From contig BFEA01000688.1 in NCBI GenBank assembly GCA_003427395.1, forward strand, positions 98,613 through 119,618: a DNA stretch of 21,006 nucleotides, given 5' to 3'. The position numbers were made by a program, and so were the translations under genes. Below the pieces are notes generated by a model that saw only the letters and a list, made by a program, of their open reading frames with translations, was not told the DNA's origin and searched no databases. This document shows, piece after piece, positions 9,016-17,578 of the stretch. The DNA comes from Chara braunii. Lineage: Eukaryota; Streptophyta; Charophyceae; Charales; Characeae. Numbering within the stretch: position 1 is the first letter of the stretch; every line of letters begins with the position of its first letter.

Positions 9016-9795
9016 AAGACTTACATTCCTCGCAGGCGGCGACAACGACATCCGAAGGAGGAGCTTGGGACATCTTACCTTAGCTATAAAGAACTGGCTA
9101 CGACGACGACGGCTCGACGACGGCGGCTCGACGATGACGTGGAGCGGAAATGAGAAAACAGGTAAGCCACCAACCATACGGCTTACCTTGGGATAGATCG
9201 ATAGGATAAAACAAATAAATAAAATAAATAAATGAAGTAAATAAATAAATAAAATACTAAAAACAAAAATGAATCTAATACTACAACGTCATAATATACG
9301 TTCAGTACTACTATCGGTACGAGAAGAAAAAGGGAGAGAGTTGTTCTTTTTCCTTCTCTCAGTCCACCTTCTTCTTCTCACCCTCTCGCCATCTGATTTT
9401 TTTTAGTATCAGCAGACTACGACAGAGAGAGAGAGGGAGTCGTGACGTGAGACTTGACGAGAGTAGATCCAGACTCGACCTTGGGATTCAGACATGTGAC
9501 GAGGGATTATTTGGGACCATACCGAAGACTTGGTGTTGACAACATTCCCATTCTCCCCTCTTCTTCGTCTGATCCGCTCCTTTCGTCTGTTCCCATCCTC
9601 TTTGTCAGTGTATGACTGACCTGGCGCCGCCTCTTGAGTATAGCGCCAGGCCTCTTCACACCAGGGGACGATGGTGATGTAAGTTGGGGCTGCATTGCAC
9701 TGTTGACTGTCGGATCGTTGGTATCTAAGCCCTCTACGCTACCTCAAACCTTGTGCGGGAGGTCGGTTCTTGTCTGATTGGCACCCGTACAATAA
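9016..9795. other. No gene seen; module remnant and A/T repeat
   Basis: GAAGACTTACATTCCTCGCAGG (near 9016) resembles the GACATACCTGGTGC motif that opens the repeat modules further right, so this may be an eroded first module. 9207-9255 is an interrupted (AAAT)n/(AAATA)n tract. At 9620-9650, CCTGGCGC and its exact inverse GCGCCAGG flank a 15-bp loop, similar to the GGCGC...CGCC dyads in the modules. No ORF has recognisable content. Confidence 0.45.
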
Positions 9796-9945
9796 GCGGT
9801 AAGATAGAGAAGAGAGGAAGAGAGGAGAAGGAGAAGATCAGAGAGAAGGGAAGAGAAGAAAGAGAGATCGAAGAGAAGAGGGAGAAAGAGATCGAAGAGA
9901 AGAGAAGAGAAAGAGAGGAAGGAAATGGAGGAGAGAGACTATAAG
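9796..9945. repeat. 150-bp polypurine (GAGAAGA) tract
   Basis: The + strand is nearly all A/G, composed of GAGAAGA, GGAAGAGA and GAGAAAGAGATCG units, with only a few T/C interruptions. AAGAGATCGAAGAGAAGAG-like units recur at about 27 bp. There is no coding content. It could form triplex DNA. Confidence 0.8.
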
Positions 9946-10096
9946 TCTCCAACCTTGGCCAAACAGCCAAGTCACCAGCCTGCACCACGCCACACGCTAC
10001 TTGGAACAAGGGATTGAGCAAATCAAAAAGTGGCGGTGTATGTTTCGGGTTTTCAGCGGAAGATTCATTCCGTTTTTGCTCATCCTATCGATGGAA

Positions 10097-10148
10097 TGTG
10101 TGTATGTATGTGTGTGTGAGTGTGTGTATGTGTGTGTGTGTGTGTGTG
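10097..10148. repeat. Interrupted (GT)n microsatellite
   Basis: GTGT tracts are broken by TATG and GAG variants over about 52 bp. It lies about 180 bp upstream of the (GA)n tract. No gene is seen from 9946 to 10322 apart from this repeat. Confidence 0.9.
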
Positions 10149-10312
10149 ACGGAGACCCAGCGAGCTGAATGGAAGGCCGCAACAAAATCGTCCGTCCCTC
10201 TCTCTCTGTGTCAGCGGTTTAAACTACAACATGGGAAGGAATCCTTCCCGCAAAAGCAGGAGGATTCATTCATGTTTTCATCTTCTGAATCTCGCCTGAT
10301 CCATGAGAGAGA

Positions 10313-10322
<10 letters not shown>

Positions 10323-10391
<69 letters not shown>
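10323..10391. repeat. (GA)n microsatellite
   Basis: About 34 near-perfect GA dinucleotides, directly preceded by a short GTGTGTGTGA run. It abuts the left edge of the repeat module that starts near 10395. This is the position occupied by (ATT)n between other modules. Confidence 0.95.
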
Positions 10392-10394
<3 letters not shown>

Positions 10395-10682
10395 AAGAGG
10401 TACACGTGGCATCTGTGTTCTGGGGAACGAGGCGGTGAGTGTAGTGCGAGACATACTTGGTGCAGGAAGCGTGCGACAGTGGTCGCCATATGCTCCAACT
10501 TCGAGAATGTTGTTGATATCATCTTTCGGTTATGTAGTATAGGCTAGGAAGGATCTGTCACATGTAGTCTAAGCGGCGAACGCCAAATAGGATAATCAAC
10601 GCTAGTTCTTCGATGATGATGGCGGGACTATTTCAACAATGTCAATTATGAACTTTTGGTGTGTGTGTGTGTGTGTGTGTGT
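10395..10682 (+). repeat. Repeat module M2 (beta type) ending in (GT)n
   Basis: The order of shared blocks is CACGTGGCATCTGTG (10403 on), GACATACTTGGTGCAGG (10449 on), TAGTATAGGCTAGGAAGG (near 10536), a GGCG-AA-CGCC dyad (10574-10583), ATCAACGCTAGTTCTTCGAT (10594 on) and TCAATTATGAACTTTTGG (10640 on), followed by (GT)n at about 10660-10682. The same blocks recur in order in the modules at 12394, 12906 and 14206. No protein-coding potential is apparent; its nature (satellite, retroelement part or spacer) is unknown. Confidence 0.75.
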
Positions 10683-11047
10683 AAGTGGTGTCATGTTCGC
10701 TACACACAACACAAGAATAGCACGACTGTGACGGACTGTTCTATTGGACTTTCACTGACTCATCGGGAGGATGAACCTGGACTGACAGTCTGCCCAGATG
10801 CGTTTGATTGATGAGCAAGGACTCACCTTGTCGCTCAGAGTTAGTGATACCCCTTAGAGAGAAAAGCGGTCGACTTCACTCACGCCAACCCTGCCATCCT
10901 AGCAGACTATGTCGGTCCAACATCCTGACAAGAATGGCAGCGAGTTTGAGAATCGGATCTACCACAGTTGTAGAACCCACTCTACACACCCACTCGCACG
11001 ACGGCTAGTACTGTCCCTCCCACCATAGCCGCTTCTCGCCTTTCCCT

Positions 11048-11050
<3 letters not shown>
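10683..11050. other. No gene seen
   Basis: Mixed-composition sequence without recognisable motif or ORF. I looked for more upstream 18S sequence because an 18S fragment begins at 11128, and found none that I could align by eye. Confidence 0.5.

Positions 11051-11101
<51 letters not shown>
11051..11101. repeat. (AG)n microsatellite
   Basis: About 25 perfect AG units, with a short secondary AG run to 11114. It sits immediately 5' of the second 18S fragment. Confidence 0.95.
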
Positions 11102-11103
<2 letters not shown>

Positions 11104-11127
11104 AAGAGAGAGAGCTCTTACGTGACT

Positions 11128-11374
11128 GCATGCACGCTACACGAATGAATCCAACGAGTCGATTGCCTGGTCGAAAGGCCCAGGTGACCTTCCTAAGGCT
11201 AATTGTGTCGGGGATAGATTGTTGTAATTATCGATCTTGAACGAGGAATGCCCAGTAAGCGCGAGTCATCAACTCGCGATGATTACGTCCCTGCCCTTTG
11301 TACGCACCAACTGTCGCTCCTACCTATTGAATGGTCCGGTGAAGTGTCTAGATTGCGGTGATCTTTGCGGTCTA
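11128..11374 (+). pseudogene. 18S rRNA 3'-end fragment, copy 2 (degenerate)
   Basis: This copy is longer and better preserved than the one at 8664. In order it shows GCACGCTACACGAATGAATC (11132 on), CCAACGAGT, a GGTCGAAAGGCCCAGGTGA block (11170 on), GGGGATAGATTGTTG (11211 on), CTTGAACGAGGAATGCCCAG, AAGCGCGAGTCATCAACTCG, CCCTGCCCTTTGTACGCACC and GTCGCTCCTACC, then TTGAATGGTCCGGTGAAGTG and GATTGCGGTGATCTTTGCGG. These are all hallmark 18S segments in correct order. The universal ACCGCCCGTC is mutated and the terminal about 90 nt are missing. It runs directly into the GTGCACGTGGCAT block of a repeat module. The sequence is closest to streptophyte-type 18S as I know it (ATTGAATGGTCCGGTGAAGTG), supporting a green-lineage nuclear genome. 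Confidence 0.93.
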
Positions 11375-11385
11375 CTGGGAAGAGG

Positions 11386-11864
11386 GGTGCACGTGGCATA
11401 CTGTGTGTGGGAGAGAGAGGAGATGGAGAAGAAGGAGAGAGAGAGGAGATAATGAGGAAATGAGAGGAAAGGACGATGATGATGATGGGAGGAGAATGAT
11501 GATGATGATGATGATGATTGATGATGTGAGGACACGTACCTTGTATTGCCGATGGCCTGCATGGGCGACACCTTCAAGTACTTCGGACTGCTGCTGATGT
11601 CAACAGATGCATTGTCATTTCGTAGTCTGTAGTAGCAGTGTAGGAGTAGGCTGGGCGCTGAGCGCCAAGTGTACGTACAAAGGGACTAGAATCTTGTGTT
11701 GGGAGGAGAGTACACTCTCCATGGACATTGGTTTTCAGTGCTACGAATCTCCATCGGTGTAGTATTGGTGCAATGTTGCTCTTTGGATAGAATGTGGCTA
11801 TTTGGCTTCAATGTGATGGTGTGACCTGGGATTGACATCTCGCTGTTACTTAATTCCGTTGCGT
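11386..11864 (+). repeat. Repeat module M3 (alpha type) fused to 18S fragment
   Basis: It opens with GTGCACGTGGCATACTGTG (11388 on) right after the 18S copy. Next comes a GA-rich and (GAT)n stretch (11410-11530), then GGACACGTACCTTG (near 11530), a CTGGGCGCTGAGCGCCAAG dyad (11651-11669) and GGTGTGACCTGGGATTGACA (11819 on). The GTGACCT...TTGACA block is shared with 12150-12180 and 15280-15308 and defines the alpha type. The ATT tract at 11865 closes it. Confidence 0.65.
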
Positions 11865-11906
11865 TTATTATTATTTATGTTTTATTATTATTATTATTAT
11901 TATTAC

Positions 11907-11938
<32 letters not shown>

Positions 11939-11939
11939 G
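11865..11939. repeat. (ATT)n microsatellite
   Basis: Interrupted ATT tract with one ACT variant, in the same strand orientation as all other ATT tracts here. It ends the M3 module. Confidence 0.95.
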
Positions 11940-12310
11940 TATACACCCATGACCTCGATACACGTGGCATCTATGCGTTAGAGGGTGTTGTGAAGAAAGA
12001 GACGTACCTGGGTAAAGAGGACGTAGGCCTTGGTATAGACGTCATCACTCGCTGGTCGTCAAGGTGTCTGATTGCTTCCAGGCTGTAGAGTAGATAGGAC
12101 GCCAGGTCCATTCAAGAGAGAGAACTACATTGAGTTATGCTGTGGTGTTGCCTGATTAGGCTTGGACATTGACTCACGATTCTGCTGAATCATTCTCAAA
12201 TGGATGGTTACCCGACTCCATTATGCTATTTGTTCTTGCCTTTACTACTTGGACTTCAGTGCGACTTTGCAACTTGGATTGTTGTGCTTCGTCTATATTC
12301 ATATTCCTTG

Positions 12311-12311
<1 letters not shown>
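11940..12311 (+). repeat. Repeat module M4 (alpha type)
   Basis: It starts with ACACGTGGCATCTATG (11960 on) and GACGTACCTGGGTA (near 12001). It has a degenerate dyad ending GGACGCCAGGTCC (12097 on) and GGCTTGGACATTGACTCACG (12160 on), and ends with the ATTCATATTCCTTGC flank before (ATT)n. Its last 24 bases plus the ATT tract are the source of the duplicated sequence at window position 1. ORFs here are runs of tyrosine, leucine, isoleucine or asparagine codons from the ATT tract and are not genes. Confidence 0.7.
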
Positions 12312-12362
<51 letters not shown>

Positions 12363-12393
12363 GTTATTATTATTGTTATTATTATTGTTATTA
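12312..12393. repeat. (ATT)n microsatellite, 17 perfect units then GTT-interrupted
   Basis: 17 ATT units (12312-12362), followed by three GTTATTATTATT-type variant blocks. Bases up to 12382 are identical to window positions 25-95. Confidence 0.95.
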
Positions 12394-12773
12394 GGTGCAC
12401 GTGGGGTCTGTGTGAGAGACTGAGGATGTGAGTGAGGATAGAGACACATCCGGTGCTGGAAATATGCGGCATTGATTGCTATCTGGTCATAATTAAAGGA
12501 GAATTGTGTCAGAACCTTCGACAGTATCGAAGGATGGGCAAAGTAGGATCTGCCATCCGTAGTCTGGGCTCCGAATGACAGATAGGACATCAACTCTGGT
12601 TCTTCGTTGGTGATGAGACCATTCAGGCATTCTCAATTAGGAGTTTTCCTGTGCTCATATTTGGTGAAAACTCGTAATGCAATTCTACTGATTGGTTTGA
12701 GATCACGATTATCTGGTCTTGTGTATGTGATGCCGTTTTGATTGCTAAAGTTCACTATTGCTCATCATTTTAC
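12394..12773 (+). repeat. Repeat module M5 (beta type)
   Basis: Blocks in order: GTGCACGTGGGGTCTGTGTG (12396 on), GACACATCCGGTGCTGG, GTAGGATCTGCCATCCGTAG (12543 on), a mutated dyad CTGGGCTCCGAATGACAGAT, ATCAACTCTGGTTCTTCGTT (12589 on), CATTCTCAATTAGGAG and ATTATCTGGTCTTGTGTATG (12709 on), then GATTGCTAAAGTTCA before the ATT tract. It corresponds closely to M2, M6 and M7. Confidence 0.75.
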
Positions 12774-12811
<38 letters not shown>

Positions 12812-12820
12812 TATTATTAC

Positions 12821-12860
<40 letters not shown>

Positions 12861-12905
12861 TTATTATTATTATTATTTTATTATTATTATAATTATTATT
12901 ATTAT
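12774..12905. repeat. Longest (ATT)n microsatellite in the window
   Basis: About 132 bp of ATT units with several single-base interruptions (ATATT, ACT, TTTT, AAT). It separates modules M5 and M6. Confidence 0.95.
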
Positions 12906-13269
12906 ATACGAACATTTGCGGGCAGATCAGACTGTGAGTTGGGATCGAGGTTATGAGTGATACGAGAAGACATACCTGGTGCTGACGCATGCGGCACTTG
13001 TCAAGATCTGCTCGTACCTCAGAAGAGCACGTTGTTGTCAGCATTCGACCATAGTATAGGCTAGGTAGGATCTGCCATCAGTGGACTGGCGTCGGGCGCC
13101 AAATAGAATATCAACTTTGGTTCTTCATTGATGATGATGGGCTATCTCAACATCATCAGTTCTGAGCTTTGAGGATCTCGTGATGCAACTCTGCTTTGGT
13201 TCAAGGTCAAGACATATCTGATCTCTTATGCATGATGCTGCTTGAATGTTGTTATTCATCCTCTTGTAA

Positions 13270-13308
<39 letters not shown>

Positions 13309-14204
13309 CATTATTATTATTATTACTAATTACTATTATTACAATCAGACTCGCTCTCGTCTACATTTTTTTATTTTATTTTTTACAGTAGTGCAGTAGA
13401 CTGGTAACGCATGCCTACTCAAAGCTCATAAATATGGAAACCCAGGTACGGGTCACTTTCGATAATTGCGGTGACCCAGTGCCTGAACAACTCTGTTCAC
13501 GTACAACGGATCACCCAGGGTAACACACGAACGGCGATGCAACACCTACACGAGGGCTCCGACTAACGAACGAATTGGACAGACAACCAGACGGGATAGC
13601 CAGAGAGACAGACATACAGTCAAAACGGACAAGCGGGCAGACAACACAGACACAAGACACAACATACAGACGCGATCACAGTGATGAGGGCGCAGTGAAA
13701 ATACGCTGTGACGCTGTGACAATATGACAAACACACGCAAGCTTCACACTACAGCTATGGCTGCCTCTACTCTATTGTTGTGCTACACCCTTCCTCTCGT
13801 CCACTGCGTCCTCCGGGCTTGCTGCAGAACTCTGTGCGCAAGTCGCTGTGGCAGCACTTCCACCTGGCTCACGCAGGAGTAAAAGGATGGTTGAATGCGG
13901 CCTCCTGATTTATACTCCTGTGACTCGTTGGTCTGCCCTGTTCCCTGCCCCTGGTGCACACAGTCCCACACGGTACTTGCCGACTGTACAAAATGCGACT
14001 GGGGCTGGTACCGGTGACTCTGCAAGATAAGATTCACCATTTGGCCATTTACCTTTGACTGAGACGCGGACCTCTCCGAAGGGCCAGCTTCCGGAGCTTC
14101 CGGAATGCTGTGGGTTTGGCCTTTCGGAACTATAGCGGCTACGGTGTTGACGGTCGTGTGCGTTGGTCTTCGAGAAGTTGAGGTGAGCATGTCGAGCGAA
14201 CACA
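12906..14204 (+). repeat. Repeat module M6 and tandem unit A
   Basis: M6 blocks: GACATACCTGGTGCTGACGC (12970 on), TAGTATAGGCTAGGTAGGAT (13051 on), dyad GGCGTCGGGCGCCAAATAG (13089-13106), ATCAACTTTGGTTCTTCATT (13110 on) and TGATGATGATGG, closed by (ATT)n at 13272-13342. After the ATT tract the unit continues to 14204 with sequence shared with 14503-15060. Shared pieces include AATCAGACTCG, ACGGGTCACTTTCGATAA, GCGCAAGTCGCTGTGGCAGC, GATTTATACTCCTGTGACTC and GTGCACACAGTCCCA (13954 on). An ACAGAC-rich insert (about 13570-13735) is absent from unit B. No ORF has domain content. The N at 14205 marks a possible scaffold joint. Confidence 0.7.
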
Positions 14205-14205
14205 N

Positions 14206-14440
14206 CTATAGGTAGGAAAGTCAGGTAGAGTAGTCTGGGCGCCGGACGCCCGAATAGGCTATCAACTCTGGTCCTTCATTGATGATGATGAGACTATTCC
14301 AGCATTCTCNATTATGAGCTTTTGCGGTGCTCCTAGGTGATGAAACCCGTGATGCAATGCTGCTGTTGGATCAAGGTCACGACTATCTAGTCTGATGTAT
14401 ATGATGCAGTTTGATTGCTGAAGTCCGTTATTCTTCTTTG

Positions 14441-14502
<62 letters not shown>

Positions 14503-15188
14503 CAAGCAATCAGGCTCGTTTCATTCACACTTTCCATGCATGTGAGCAGCAGCGCAGCAAACTGATGCCGTACACCTGCTCAATGCTCAGAGATACGAAA
14601 AACCCGGGGTACGGGCTCGCCTTCAACGACTGTGACGACTCAGCGCCCAAACAACTCTCTGATCACGTATACCAGATCGCTCTGATACCCTACACGCAAC
14701 ATTGTGCACTCACCCAACACGCATGCCCATAACACTCTATCTACAGATATGACGGCTATGGCCGCTGTTGTGCTATCACTATGGCTGAGCTCGCTTGTCC
14801 ACTTTGACTCGGGGGCTATTACAGACCTCCTTGCGCAAGCCGCTGTGACAGCGCTTCCGCATGGCTCCGCGGGAATGAATGAATGGTTGTGCACAGTCTC
14901 CCGATTTATACTTCTATAGCTCATTGGTCTGTCATGTTCCCTGGCCCCGGGTGCACACAGTCCCAAGCGGTACTTGCAGGTCTGGGCCGGACTCATTTGG
15001 ACTGGGACTGTTGACTCTGCAAGGTGGGACGCACGCATACCTTGTGACAAACACACGGACAATAATATATAGTAGTATAAAGAGAGGGAGAGACATGTGG
15101 AGAAAAATGAGCATCAGGGGTATGTGAAAAGTTGGCCAACGTATTGATATCATGAGCAGAAGAGTCGAAATGAGCCTGTTACATGAGC
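14206..15188 (+). repeat. Module M7 and tandem unit B, duplicate of unit A
   Basis: It begins CTATAGGTAGG (14206 on) and has dyad GGGCGCCGGACGCCC (14237-14251), ATCAACTCTGGTCCTTCATT (14261 on) and CATTCTCNATTATGAGC. In that last block the N at 14310 falls where sister copies have A, so it is an ambiguous base, not a gap. (ATT)n at 14441-14502 follows, then the same downstream blocks as unit A, ending in GTGCACACAGTCCCAAGCGG (14951 on) and GACTCTGCAAGGTGGGA. The offset to unit A falls from 1150 bp at the dyad to 997 bp at GTGCACACAG, explained by the ACAGAC insert and other indels in A. Confidence 0.75.
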
Positions 15189-15450
15189 ATAGCTATAGGT
15201 GGGGTAGTGGTGAGTGGTGTAGAGTAGGTTGGGGCGCAGGACGCCAGACAAAAGGGGAAAGTGACCATGGATTACGTTGGTGTGACCTACGGGCTTGAAC
15301 ATTGACTCGTTTCCCCGCTATGTTGCTCTATAAGGAATGTTTCTCGGTGCTTTGTACTTTGTGTCATATCACAAATCATTTACACTCATATTCCCTATTA
15401 TTGTTATTATTATTATATTTATTATTATTATTATTGTTGTTATTGTTATG
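15189..15450 (+). repeat. Module M8 (alpha type) with short (ATT)n
   Basis: It starts AGCTATAGGTGGGGTAG, like unit B. It has the dyad GGGGCGCAGGACGCCAG (15230-15246), GTGTGACCTACGGGCTTGAA (15282 on) and CATTGACTCG. It ends with ACTCATATTCCC and a short, much interrupted ATT tract at 15397-15450. Similarity to the array stops after this point. Confidence 0.65.
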
Positions 15451-16091
15451 ATTACTACTGCTGATATTGATTTTCAGTAGCTTGTGACTCCAGCCAACCT
15501 CGTGCCCGCCCTAAGTGAAGGTAGGGCTGAAACATCCGCTAAGGCACTTGCCTCAACAATCCCAGTAAAGGTCTCGGATAGTTGTTGCAAACTAGTTGAT
15601 TGAAGCGCGATCTGGACCTCGCTCTGTGTCTTGGGCATACGAAACATGGGGCAGACACATTACGAAGTGGTTGCGGGCCAGTAGGAACTTAGCGCTGACG
15701 CCGCGCCGGTGTGCAGAGATGAGGTGGCGTGAGCTGCAGCCGGACAGCGGGGCGCCAGTGGCTATGACAAGGAAATACGGAACAACGGGTGCGCGTGCAG
15801 GAAAAAGAGGGATGTACGTGCGTATGTGGGACACTTAGGGTAGACCCTAGTTGGATGAGAATGTGTCGTGCAAACGACTTGGCAAGGTGCAGGGAACTGG
15901 AAGGTACCCTGTTGAGGGCGGTGTGCCACAACCACGACCAAAGGAAAACTGAATCTGATTATATTCCTGGTCAGGTTCATACCTATGGAGTTCGTGGATA
16001 CTGGATACCAAATCAAATTACCATTATTTTATCCTTTCCGGTATTTACTTAATTTACTGTTATTGTTACTATTGTTATTGCTTTTACTATC

Positions 16092-16092
<1 letters not shown>
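15451..16092 (+). other. Unidentified coding-like remnant near 15596-16050
   Basis: The stretch 15596-15838 is an 80-residue GC-rich ORF (+), ending TGARAGKRGMYVRMWDT and stop. A second + frame (15789-16052, 87 residues) continues with DPSWMRMCRANDLARCRELE and YGVRGYWIPNQIT. Both have a normal residue mix unlike the simple-sequence ORFs around them, and the frames overlap as they would after a single indel. No family is recognised, and the opposite strand is also open, so chance is a real alternative. No start context or splice pattern could be assigned. Confidence 0.25.
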
Positions 16093-16134
<42 letters not shown>

Positions 16135-16135
16135 A

Positions 16136-16191
<56 letters not shown>
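16093..16191. repeat. (ATT)n microsatellite
   Basis: About 99 bp of ATT, with one ACA interruption near 16133. Its left flank does not show the module blocks, so it is an isolated or eroded member of the same repeat class. Confidence 0.95.
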
Positions 16192-16192
<1 letters not shown>

Positions 16193-16867
16193 TTTGTGTC
16201 ATTTATCATCGTTAGGCATCATACAGGGTCGGAGACGAAGAGAAAGCATGAGGTATTGGAAGGGAGGTGAAGCTATCCTTGCGATAAGTGCCCGCCTCCT
16301 TCACCCTTCCCCATACTTATCATTGAATGGTCCTCTCAGATGCCTGCCTCCTCGATCTATTTGTTTGACGACACGATCCCCATTGAATAATCATGGTCTC
16401 AACTTAACCTAAGGACTAGCAATTGATTGCATAGATCACACATGATCAGTGACAGGGCGATTGCGGGAGCTCTGCTGTAGTTCAGGCGGGACTCTGGAGG
16501 CAGGGAATAACGAGGTACGTTACTTCGACCCATACAAGCAATCATCACGGTGATCATAAGGGTTAAGGATTCGAAATCAATAACTCTTCAGGTCTTGGAT
16601 TGAGGGGGGTGGTTGAGTGTGAAACTGATTGCTTCTGGATACAGCTATCTGGTTGTGGGCATTGATTGGATGTATGAATACAAGCTATCAACCTCTCGCG
16701 ATCATTCTCTCTTCCCATCCAAATAGATGATGGGTACCTTGGTTTGGGTTGCCATAATTAACTGACATGAATCACACCGATCATTGCTCATTATACATCT
16801 AAACCAGCCATAAGTCTCCAAACTAACAACGATTCAAGGCTCGAATGCCATTTAAAGTGATGACTTC
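16192..16867. other. No gene seen
   Basis: Unique-looking sequence of moderate GC. There is no recognisable domain, RNA gene or terminal repeat on either strand. Confidence 0.5.
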
Positions 16868-17578
16868 AGTCATAGGTAAGACTTGTGTGAAGGTAAGAAT
16901 AGCAGGGAAAGCCTGCCTTAACTCCAAATGAGCCTTACGCTTGGTCAGTGGTAAGTGCAAGGACCCTTGGACACCCACCTTATTGAGGGCAAACCACTGA
17001 TAAGAGTAGCAGGGGAATCCTGTCTTATCAGTGACTAGTATGATATAAGAGTTGTGAGGTTTCAAAGACACCTGCCTTATCATTAACCAACTTAAACATT
17101 TTTTTCAGTGATAAGAGTAGTAAGGATCATTGGACACCCACCTTATTGAGGGCTAGCCACTGATAAGAGTAGCAGGGGAATCCTGTCTTATCAGTGACTA
17201 GTCTGATATAAGATTTGTGAGGTTTCAAGGACACCTGCCTTATCAGTGATTAAAACCTAACATTCTAGTCAGTGATAAGAGTAGTAAGGATCCTTGAACA
17301 CTCACCTTATTAAGGGTTAGCCAGTGATAAGAGTGGCAGGGGAATCCTGTCTTATCAGTGACTAGTCCGATATAAGAAGTTGTGAGGTTTCAAGGACACC
17401 TGCCTTATCAATGAACATCCTAAGGCTTAGTCTGTAATAAAAGTAGTAAGGATCCTTGGATACCCGCCTTATTGAGGGTTAGTCAGTGATAAGAGTAGCA
17501 GGGGAATCCTATCTTATCAGTGACTAGTCCGATATAAGAAGTTGTGAGGTTCCAAGGACACCTGCCTTATCAGTGGCT
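16868..17578. repeat. ~163-bp satellite of imperfect hairpins (four units plus a degenerate lead)
   Basis: The anchor AGGGGAATCC occurs at 17011, 17174, 17338 and 17500, giving periods of 163, 164 and 162 bp. Each full unit holds three imperfect stem-loops of about 45-55 bp, each starting TAAG and closing CTTA. Type A contains AGTAGTAAGGATCCTTGG. Type B is CACTGATAAGA (16995-17005), then CAGG-GGAAT-CCTG (17010-17022) and TCTTATCAGTG (17023-17033), a 15-bp stem with a 4-nt bulge. Type C contains TATAAGAAGTTGTGAGG closing with CTGCCTTATC. Unit 2 retains the type B stem perfectly; units 3 and 4 have one mismatch each. A degenerate lead (16868-16960) has a related hairpin TAAGAATAGCAGG...CCTGCCTTA. 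There is no coding content. Confidence 0.88.

Noticed and set aside
8829-9177. Arg/Glu-rich + ORFs and Ser/Leu-rich - ORFs
   Set aside because: They are simple-sequence translations of the GAA tract and the degenerate 18S fragment.
10014-10547. 177-residue + ORF across the GT and GA tracts
   Set aside because: Its length comes from stop-free GT/GA repeats giving Val-Cys and Arg-Glu alternation. It has no domain and no support outside the repeats.
12169-13399. ORFs rich in Tyr, Leu, Ile or Asn
   Set aside because: They are translations of ATT/AAT microsatellites in different frames.
14310-14310. N as a scaffold gap
   Set aside because: Flanks align without a break to sister modules that have A here, so it is a single ambiguous base.
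15570-15610. Possible third 18S fragment (GGATAGTTGTTGCAAACTAG then GAAGCGCGA)
   Set aside because: Only short scattered matches occur, with none of the longer hallmark segments before or after.
16868-17578. Regularly spaced palindromic repeats resembling a CRISPR array
   Set aside because: The whole 163-bp unit repeats, including the intervals, so there are no unique spacers. There are no cas genes, and the context is eukaryotic.
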